Below are positions 57,556-64,000 of a DNA stretch of 64,000 bases, in pieces; the first letter of the stretch is position 1, and every line of letters begins with the position of its first letter. The notes beneath the pieces were generated by a model. It made no database searches and was not told the DNA's origin. It saw nothing but the letters and a program-made list of their open reading frames with translations. A program made the translations under genes and the position numbers. The stretch spans positions 16,967 through 80,966 of the forward strand of contig LXFE01000257.1 in NCBI GenBank assembly GCA_001929475.1. Reading direction: 5' to 3'. Origin of the DNA: Neolecta irregularis DAH-3. Lineage: Eukaryota > Ascomycota > Neolectomycetes > Neolectales > Neolectaceae.

Positions 57556-58272
57556 ATGGCTCCCCGAAAAATGTCATATATTCAAGTGCTTGCAGTAGCT
57601 GTCGTGACAACAGGGATAGGCTACCTCGCTTATTCATACTGCGCTCCTTTAGTCGCAGCTCCAGTAAAGCCGCGCAAGGTTGCTGTGATCATGGATAAAG
57701 TATCCTCATGGAACTCTTGCCACACTCTAACAAAGTGTAGTCTATCAGCATCCCAAGCAACGCAAAAGAACGATCTGATCTAGTCGTTCTCGTAAATGTA
57801 GAGGAGCATCCTGATATAAATCTTGCTGAGCAGGAAACCAAAGTGCACGACGCATCGTGTATCCTAAAATGCCGGAAGCGGGATGGAATTGTCCATATGC
57901 TGAGAATGCTCGGCGTCGACGTAATTGTTCTTTCTGAAGAGTACCAAGACTTGATACCCCAGCTCAGGGGTTTGTCCTCACTCTAGATCTTGCTGATCGC
58001 AGAATGGGCACCTCGGGTCATAGTATTCACCAAGACAAAGGATGAATGGAATGGTAAAGTGAGATATCTAAATGAGCAGAGATGGGATGCCACCATCTTT
58101 GGGACTCCAGGTAAGTAGCAGCTGGACTTGGAATGCTGTGTTGTATGAGTATTTATAAGCCAATGAAGATCATCAAGTTCTGGCGGGGCAAACAAAACAA
58201 ATTCTACAAAAGCTCGCTTCAAAATCCTACAAGAAACGTCTAAACCAACCTAGCGTAATTTCAAATGCCTAG
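57556..58272 (+). CDS. PEX22: Pex22-like peroxisomal membrane protein
   Basis: Exons 57556-57699, 57741-57969, 58003-58110 and 58160-58272 (introns 41, 33, 49 nt) give 197 aa. One N-terminal membrane helix (about residues 9-30, VLAVAVVTTGIGYLAYSY) precedes a soluble alpha/beta domain. That domain has VHDASCILKCRKRDGIVHML and MLGVDVIVLSEEYQDL, as in Peroxin-22 family proteins that anchor the E2 enzyme Pex4. Residues diverge fast in this family, so the name is tentative. If the last intron is not spliced the protein ends after GTPGK at 58120. With splicing, its TAG overlaps the stop of the convergent hydrolase. Confidence 0.6.
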
Positions 58273-59171
58273 CTTGTGAGAAAATTCGCAGGATCAACGG
58301 ATACCTGCTCTTTGGCGTGCCTTGATTTCACGTCACTTGGCTCGAATCGTAGGGCGAAGCCGTGCTCGGCATCAAGTTCTGTAATCTGAATTTCGATATT
58401 TCGTTTCTGTGCTTCGTTCTTGGCGTGTTCTTGAAGTTCTTTGGAAAATACGAGTTCATTCTGCGTTAAAATATAGTGTATTGGACAGATAACGCCGTCA
58501 AAATCCGCAGCTTCAATACCGGTTGGATGACAAACAATACCAGCCTCAATATATTCCAATTTTAGAGTATAACGACCTAATGTCAAGTTCAAAAACTTCA
58601 AAAATGGCGCGGCACCTCCCCAAGAAAATCCTATCGCTCCAATTTTTCGTACGCCGTGCTCAGTGCGCAAAGCTTCAATGTAGGCTCTCAAAATAGCCAT
58701 GGTGCGTTCTTCATTGTGTCTTCTTCGCCAGAAAGGGACGTAAATGGCCGTCGCGATGCCATGTTTAATCTGCCCATTAAATCATCGACTAAGCGCGAGC
58801 GAGAACCTTCTCAATGACAAACCTGTCAGGAGACTGCGCTGGCAGCACTTCTTCCGGAATGGGATCCCCCTCGAGTAAATCCGGTATTACAACGTAATAG
58901 CCCTAGCAATGAGTGGTGTCCGAGACACGCATACATTAGAGGCGAAATCATCGCCTAGAACCCTTAAATTAGGATCTGAAAAGCCCAGCGCATCCGAAAG
59001 AACCAGGATACATTTTGAAGTATCTCCGCTCGACGGTTTGGCTACGTATGTGTCCAAGGTTGCAATAGTCGTGACAGATCCTGATGGAGTTGCATTATGG
59101 TGAAGGTCACTGATTGGATGGGAAAGAGCATCAAGGTCTTCAGAGAGCGCAGGCGAAAGAGACCGAGACAT
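58269..59171 (-). CDS. Dienelactone hydrolase-family protein with Ser nucleophile
   Basis: Exons 59171-58935, 58902-58807 and 58769-58269 (introns 32 and 37 nt) give 277 aa. Alpha/beta-hydrolase of DLH type: ILVLSDALGFSD, GYYVVIPDLLEGDP, the nucleophile elbow KIGAIGFSWGG, and ELDAEHGFALR with the catalytic His. The elbow of this family normally holds Cys (GxCxGG); here it is Ser. The acidic member is probably the Asp/Glu near the LTQNELVF segment. Fungal homologues are poorly characterised. The first intron restores NGYYVVIPDLL and the second the IKHGIATAIYV block, both convincing. Confidence 0.85.
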
Positions 59172-59615
59172 GGTGATTGAATGGGGCCGGTTTATTGATG
59201 GTCTGGTTCAAGGGTAGTTAGTGAAAAGCCGTTTGCGGCGTTCGGTGTCACTAACAACATCACGCTGCACTTTGCTATTATTCGTTCATGTGAACAAAAG
59301 ACAGGTTTATCTCTCATTAGCATGAGAGACGCTAGTTGTTATAACTTTGGTCACATGAAATAGAAAAATACAAAGAACCAGTAGTTGGCGTGATGATAAG
59401 CAATGTCGCCGGTTGAACACGCGAGTCCTTATTAATGTATCAGTTTCAAGCCACGTGAATGAGCGAATGTCGGGAATTTGGAACAATTCAACAAGGCTGT
59501 ATGCAGGGTTATTACGAGCTCATTGGGAAATATGCAAATGCGACTGTATGGTACAAAATGCCTGTAAAACCCGAAATGCAATTCCAACGCCAATAATAAA
59601 TTCCGACTTTGAAAA
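59172..59615. other. Intergenic region between the hydrolase and cyclin genes
   Basis: 444 bp between the start of the hydrolase gene and the stop of the cyclin gene, both on the minus strand. It contains no convincing open frame or RNA motif; promoter and 3' UTR sequence are expected. Confidence 0.45.
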
Positions 59616-60878
59616 TCAAAAAGGCTGTTGGCCGTAATGAGGTACTACGCCTCTCTGCACATAGCTGCCGAATTCTCGGCCAACGGTGTGGTACCACATG
59701 CTGCGGACCTGCCCTGCAGAATCAAAAATTGGAACGGGGTTCATGAGTGTTTGCACTGGCTGTAGTGGCGCATAAGGGGAGTCGCGCATGTGAAGATATG
59801 GCGATAGCGAGGTGGGAGTCGATACCTGGGAGGACGTGGTGTGGAAAGGACTGAGGCGAGAGCAGTCGTATATTGTAGATGTTCTAGTGGCGGATGATGG
59901 TGAATTCCTTGGTAACTGCTCAAGTCGTAGTTTGGGCAACTGCGAACGCGAAATCGGAGGAAAGTGAGAACCAAGATAGGAAGGTAGAGCGTTGAAATTG
60001 AACTGGGCATGTCGTTTTGCAGGAGGAGCTGCGAGAGGTTCGGCATACGAGCGTTTTCTTGAAATTGATGAAGTACCTACCCACGATAGACGCCCAGAGG
60101 AGACTTTGAAGGGAGAAACGGGGGGAGGAACCGGCTGCCATTTGGATGTCGGGGTTAAACATGTCGATGGAGACGACGGTAAAGATAGATGTGTGCTGGT
60201 AGGACTAACATGATATCCTTCTCGAAACTGGAGAAAGCGAGCAAGAAGCTTTCTCCAATCTGCAAATTGCGATTCGCTGCAGTAAAGCTGGTAACGCATA
60301 TTGCTAAGAAACTCTGTCTCCATGACATGAATTTCCTTGACGGGTATTCTGGTGACATCTGCCCACGTCTTGTTGGTATAGGTGTTATCATCGAGGACTT
60401 GAGCTTAGTCGTTGTGCGCGAGTGGAAATACATTTATTCCCGAGCATCAGGGCAACAGTAAGCAAGCGATATTCACTTCCCGGCTTGCCGATAACTGAAG
60501 AGTTCATTGTCTTGAGGCGAAAGATGAACAACAAAGCAAGCATGACCACATTGCGAGACACTTGGGTCAAGGACAGGACGTCGCAGCACCAATTCACGAA
60601 AGCGGGCCGCGAGGCTGATGATGCTGAGAGCGGGGGCGACAGGTCGGCCTTGCCGGAAACGATGTTGGTGAGCGATAGTGTATTTTCAAACCAGAAATGA
60701 CAAGTCATCTAGGACGTGAGCCAGACTTGGGGGTGATGCAAACGTCGCAGGCGAATTGCGGGATGGAAGCATCCTGGATGGCGGGCAGGATGTGTCTGTC
60801 CAGCGGTGATGCGGGCATGGAGTGCTTGTTCTGGCGGTGCTTGTTGTCGGAGGGTGGTGTGTACTGGCCATAGCTCAT
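59616..60878 (-). CDS. Clg1/Pho80-type cyclin
   Basis: Exons 60878-60744, 60708-60432 and 60397-59616 (introns 35 and 34 nt) give 397 aa. The cyclin fold is at about residues 45-190: FVNWCCDVLSLTQVSRNVVM, YRLLTVALMLGNKFLDDNTY, TNKTWADVTRIPVKEIHVME, EFLSNMRYQLYCSESQFADW. The NKFLDDNTYTNKTW block is typical of Pho80/Pcl and Clg1 cyclins that partner Pho85-like kinases. The C-terminal 190 residues are Ser/Pro-rich and disordered. The second acceptor was chosen because it restores that block. A longer N-terminal frame exists upstream of the chosen ATG. Confidence 0.88.
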
Positions 60879-62556
60879 GACTGCAGGCTCGCACGCAGAT
60901 TCGAACAGCTGGAGGTAGGACACAGCACTAACCATTCTATTGCATTGGCGGATGCGGGTGCAAAACAGCGGCACCTAGGTTTCTTTTAACGATTACGGGA
61001 GGAGGCGGGAACTGAGACTGTATTATTAAGGCTGAGGTTCCGGGTGTCTGATGAACGCCGCAATCGATCTGTTAAGAAGTCAGCGCCTCTTTCAAGACAT
61101 TGGCATACCCAAACGCCTTTTCCCGAAATTTGTGGCCTAGTAGAGTAGTCAGGCAGCGTTACGGCAAGGGTGGCAATCGGAGGAATGTGACCTACCGGGA
61201 GGGAGGGAGGGATGGGAAACGAAGGCGCAATGACGGAAGGTCGAGGTGTTTTATAGCATCTTTTGTGGTTCTCTTCGACTTCGCAGGGGTACCAGCATAT
61301 CGATCAATGATCGAGCTAGTTTAAATCCGCTCCTATCGACCCGTGAAAATCTCTCGTAAGCACGGCATGATACCTACTTTTTCATGCATCCTTTTCTCGG
61401 GTTCCCCGATTTTACTGTTCTTTTTTGATTGTCTCTGCGGCGTTTTCGTTTCACATGGGTTGTGCAAGCTCGGAGTTGCCTATTTTGACATGTAATTCCC
61501 AAATGGCCGACACTCAAATGGCAGAGTGGCTAACCGTTTGATGATGGAACAAATGTATTTGAGGCTACAACCCGGCTTTTCGCACGCTTCTGTACACAAG
61601 GGAACCCCTGAAGGAAAAACTAGAACAAAATCGGAGCCAAGCATTGGGAGTGATTTGTTTTCTGCACCTGCAATAGACTGCGGATCGTTGGCCACCCGAT
61701 GCCCGAAAACGCCAAGGAAACCTCTTCGGAAATAGAACAAAGCCGAACGCCACGACCAGTCAAACATCTTCTTTTGAGACCAGGCGAATTTGGAATGGGC
61801 TTGACATAGCGAGGGATAATAAAACAAAAGAGTGTTGATGGAACAGAGCAAGTGGAGCGCCTCCAGGGTTGGTGACATTCTTTAAGCAACAAATTTACAA
61901 TTTGCCCAGTCCAGACCGGAATGTGGCACTATTATAGAGGAGCGAGTACACGATCGCTAATGGGGCAGGAGACCTGGATTGATCCCCAACGATCTCTGCT
62001 AAAAGGGTGAGGCTACGTCATGCTTGTTATCTTGAAAACACAGCCATCCCTTGCTGATGCCTCTAATGCAGTGTTTTCCATGATGCTAATCCGTATTTAA
62101 CCCGAGCCTAAACAGTGCATGGGCGAATCAGTATTAACGAAGCCAGAAGGCGATGACCGCAGGCAGGTGCCTAAACGGCGATGATGTAAATTGTCGCAGG
62201 CAGGTGCCTAAACGGCGATGATGTAAATTGTCGCAGGCCAGGTGGTTAAACAAGTGTTTATGGGGCGGTGATGCAAATCAGGTTATAACCTGCAGGCATA
62301 ACCCGAGACAGATCAATGTCTGAGGCACGCCGCGGCAGAGGCAGTACAGGTTTCTATCGATAATGTCAGGCCTGATTGGCGATGACAGGCCAGAGTGCAG
62401 GATCTGGGCCCTGGCGTGGACGGGACGGGACAGGAGTATGCGGGCAGGGGCAACGAGGGAGGGCGGCACGGCGGAAGGCGGCACGGCGGAAGGGGCGGCA
62501 CGGCACGGCACGTGGCAGCGACGCATAAATACGGGCGGCGGGGCGTCGCGGCCGCC
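60879..62556. other. Long intergenic region upstream of CHS7 and the cyclin gene
   Basis: About 1.68 kb without a recognisable gene. It holds a GGGAGGGAGGGA purine run near 61200. An open frame on both strands around 61480-61890 has no domain. Two 37-bp tandem repeats plus a partial third lie at 62158-62251. Likely the divergent promoters of the cyclin and CHS7 genes. A CATAAATA sequence 34 bp before the CHS7 ATG may be its TATA element. Confidence 0.4.
62158..62251. repeat. 37-bp tandem repeat upstream of CHS7
   Basis: Two identical copies (62158-62194 and 62195-62231) of a unit beginning CGCAGGCAGGTGCCTAAACG, followed by a diverged partial copy from 62232. It lies about 310-400 bp upstream of the CHS7 start and could be a duplicated regulatory segment. 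Confidence 0.85.
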
Positions 62557-63558
62557 ATGGCATTCGGCTCGTTTGCGGCGATCTGCAACGCGGCGCCGCT
62601 GCCGCTGTGCGCGCTGGTGGGGGAGCCGCGGGGCGCGGGGCCGGCGTGCTATGCGCGCAACATCGAGCTTGCGAACACGCTGATCTTCGAGGGGGCGGCG
62701 GCGGTGGTGCAGCTGGCGGCGCTGGTGATGGTGGGCGTGATGCTGGCCAACATCGGGGCCAAGTACACGGCGGTGGGGCGGCGCGAGATGGCGACGTTCC
62801 TGCACCTGTACGTGCTGCTGACGGCGGTGACGCTGGTGCTGGACGCGGGCGTCGTGGGCCCGCCGGCGCCGGTGTATGCGTGGGCGGTGGCCGCGCAGTG
62901 CGGGCTGGTCACCGCGACGAGCTGGTGCCTGCTGGGCAACGGCGCCGTCGGCTTCCAGCTGGCCGAGGACGGCACGCGCCTGTCGCTGGCGCTGCTGCGC
63001 GGCTCGTCGCTGCTCGTGTTTCTGGCGAGCAGCGGCGTCGCGCTGGGCACGTTCCGCGGCTGGATCGGCAGCACCGCCGCGCTGTTTGCGGTGCTGTACG
63101 TTGCGCCCGCCGCCATCCTCGCCGCCTACGCCGCGTCGCAGGTCTACCTCGTGCTCGCAACGCTGCGCGACCGCTGGCCGCTCTTCGACATCGCGTTCGG
63201 CGTCTTCTTCTTCGCGCTCGGCCAGGTCGCGCTGCACGCGCTGTCGCCCGCCATCTGCGCCCGCGCAAACCACTACCTCGACGGCCTGTTCTTCGTCGCC
63301 GTCGCAAACCTGCTCGCCGTCATGATGGTCTACAAGGTGCCGCCCCCGGCGTGTTGCCCTGCTCACCCGCAGTTCTGGGACTCGATCACAAAGGAGGATC
63401 TCGAGTTCAGCGTCAGCATGAAGGCCAACGTCTGGGAGGTCAAGGAGCGCCTGCTCCCCGACGACGACCGCAGGCCCTACGACTACAGCGACAGTGCAGC
63501 AAGCCTGCAGACGAGTGCGTACACCGGCCATCCCGCGCATGCCGCCAGCGAGTATTGA
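62557..63558 (+). CDS. CHS7: Chitin synthase III export chaperone Chs7
   Basis: Exons 62557-63336 and 63373-63558 (36-nt intron) give 321 aa. It matches yeast Chs7 from the first residue (MAFGSFAAICNAAPLPLC) through CYARNIELANTLIFEGAA, KYTAVGRREM, FFFALGQVALHALSPAIC, ANHYLDGLFF, MMVYKFWDSITKEDLEFSV. Seven hydrophobic helices are visible. The protein helps chitin synthase (Chs3 type) leave the ER. The ATG at 62557 has a GCCGCCATGG context. The gene is about 70 percent GC with nearly all third positions G or C, in sharp contrast to the AT-rich genes elsewhere in the window; even its intron is GC-rich. Confidence 0.97.
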   Translation: MAFGSFAAICNAAPLPLCALVGEPRGAGPACYARNIELANTLIFEGAAAVVQLAALVMVGVMLANIGAKYTAVGRREMATFLHLYVLLTAVTLVLDAGVVGPPAPVYAWAVAAQCGLVTATSWCLLGNGAVGFQLAEDGTRLSLALLRGSSLLVFLASSGVALGTFRGWIGSTAALFAVLYVAPAAILAAYAASQVYLVLATLRDRWPLFDIAFGVFFFALGQVALHALSPAICARANHYLDGLFFVAVANLLAVMMVYKVPPPACCPAHPQFWDSITKEDLEFSVSMKANVWEVKERLLPDDDRRPYDYSDSAASLQTSAYTGHPAHAASEY

Positions 63559-63722
63559 TGGACATAGTAGACGGAATGGTCGTAATAGCCGTACCTGTAG
63601 TAAAAGAGTGCCTGCTTGTATAGTCCTGCTGTATCGCTGCATCGATGTGCGTGCGGTGGCACTCGCGCTCCGCTGCTGCCCGGCCAACCGCAGCCTGCCG
63701 CCCGCGTCGCCGCCGCACGACC

Positions 63723-64000
63723 ATGGTACCGGGCAGCTTCAACATCTTCTCCCCGCAAAAGGCCTACACGCCCGCCCAGAAGAACGCGCTGCGCCATTTC
63801 CTCGACGTCACGCAGTCAAACGAACGCACAGGCCTCAAGCTGCTCAAGGCCTGCCAGTGGAACCCCAGCCTCGCCATCGACCAGTTCTACAGCGCAGGCA
63901 AATCCCCCGCACAGAAATTCAACGCCGCCCCCGTCATCAGGGTCTTTGAGCAATACACAGGCACCCGCACTCCCGCCCGCCTCCCCCGCACTGACCCCCG
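63723..64000 (+). CDS. DCN1: DCN1-like neddylation E3, 5' part (cut by window end)
   Basis: At least 80 residues from the ATG at 63723 match the N-terminal UBA-like region of Dcn1: AQKNALRHFLDVTQSNERTG, LKACQWNPSLAIDQFYSAG. The linker to the PONY domain (VIRVFEQYTG) is just reached. The last about 40 bases, Pro/Arg-rich when translated, may already be intron. Dcn1 joins Nedd8 to cullins together with Ubc12, so CUL4 at 19.4-22 kb is a likely client. GC-rich like CHS7. The catalytic domain lies outside the window. Confidence 0.85.
   Translation, partial: MVPGSFNIFSPQKAYTPAQKNALRHFLDVTQSNERTGLKLLKACQWNPSLAIDQFYSAGKSPAQKFNAAPVIRVFEQYTGTRTPARLPRTDP

Noticed and set aside
61505-61560. TGGCAGAGTGGCTAA, similar to a tRNA A-box
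   Set aside because: No B-box or matching acceptor stem follows within 100 bases.
62607-63623. Second + frame of 338 codons inside CHS7
   Set aside because: A frame-shifted shadow of CHS7 with Gly/Arg/Ala-rich composition and no conservation pattern.
62278-63687. Long minus-strand frame (469 codons) antisense to CHS7
   Set aside because: Extreme Arg/His/Ala/Val bias is what a GC-rich gene gives when read backwards; CHS7 on the + strand is unambiguous.

Overview
The window is nuclear DNA of a filamentous or yeast-like fungus. Fungus-specific genes support this: a chitin-synthase export chaperone (CHS7), a VAC8 armadillo protein, a hybrid histidine kinase, a PEX22-like peroxin, a serine-rich GPI-type secreted protein and a NUDIX/eIF2B-like protein. 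The set looks dikaryotic, but I cannot place it below kingdom with confidence. I see no rRNA, tRNA, CRISPR or intact mobile element.

Gene models were rebuilt by splicing open reading frames wherever a conserved domain continued in another frame. They give about 36 protein-coding genes and about 110 inferred introns, nearly all 31-49 nt long. The usual form is a GTA-type donor, a CTGAC/CTAAC-like branch site close to the 3' end, and AG. Six introns appear to use GC-AG ends. Gene spacing is compact: many divergent pairs share 60-290 bp, and several convergent pairs end within 0-40 bp of each other. All exon limits are read by eye and have not been checked against RNA.

Layout. 0-2.2 kb: SHG1/BOD1-like COMPASS subunit (+) and an FHA-RING ligase of the Dma type (-). 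2.5-11.2 kb: TEL1/ATM checkpoint kinase (+). 11.3-15.9 kb: mitochondrial DNA polymerase gamma (-), divergent from triosephosphate isomerase (+). 16-19.3 kb: MPP alpha subunit and a PPR protein (-). 19.4-22 kb: cullin-4 (+). 22.5-27.4 kb: a secreted aspartic-protease-like protein with lost catalytic motifs, a small FYVE protein and a NUDIX/eIF2B fusion (all -). 28.7-32.2 kb: GAF hybrid histidine kinase (-), divergent from the rRNA methyltransferase RCM1/NSUN5 (+). 34-37.2 kb: small RING protein with a SUMO-binding-like motif, a DUF6697-like protein and two small unassigned genes. 37.4-45.9 kb: PP2C (PTC1), TRAPP subunit TRS31, MFAP1, EDC3 and DNA polymerase eta. 46.5-53.7 kb: VAC8, ribosomal uS14, APC13, a CofD-like protein, folate synthase and a Cwf23-type J protein. 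53.9-60.9 kb: TCTP, IBA57, SNF4 (AMPK gamma), a PEX22-like protein, a dienelactone hydrolase homologue and a Clg1/Pho80-type cyclin. 62.5-64 kb: CHS7 and the 5' part of DCN1, in a strongly GC-rich segment.

No single operon-like system is present; this is ordinary housekeeping gene order. Some genes share a process: CUL4 is a neddylation substrate and DCN1 a neddylation ligase; TEL1, the Dma-type ligase, polymerase eta and the Slx8-like ligase all act in genome maintenance; POLG, MPP, IBA57 and the PPR protein act in mitochondria. The most unusual observations concern gene architecture: minimal introns, recurrent GC-AG introns, a 7-nt microexon, exons holding only a start or only a stop codon, and one intron with an apparent GG donor. 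Others concern divergent enzymes: a pseudoprotease, a Ser-for-Cys hydrolase, and an EDC3 without its C-terminal domain.
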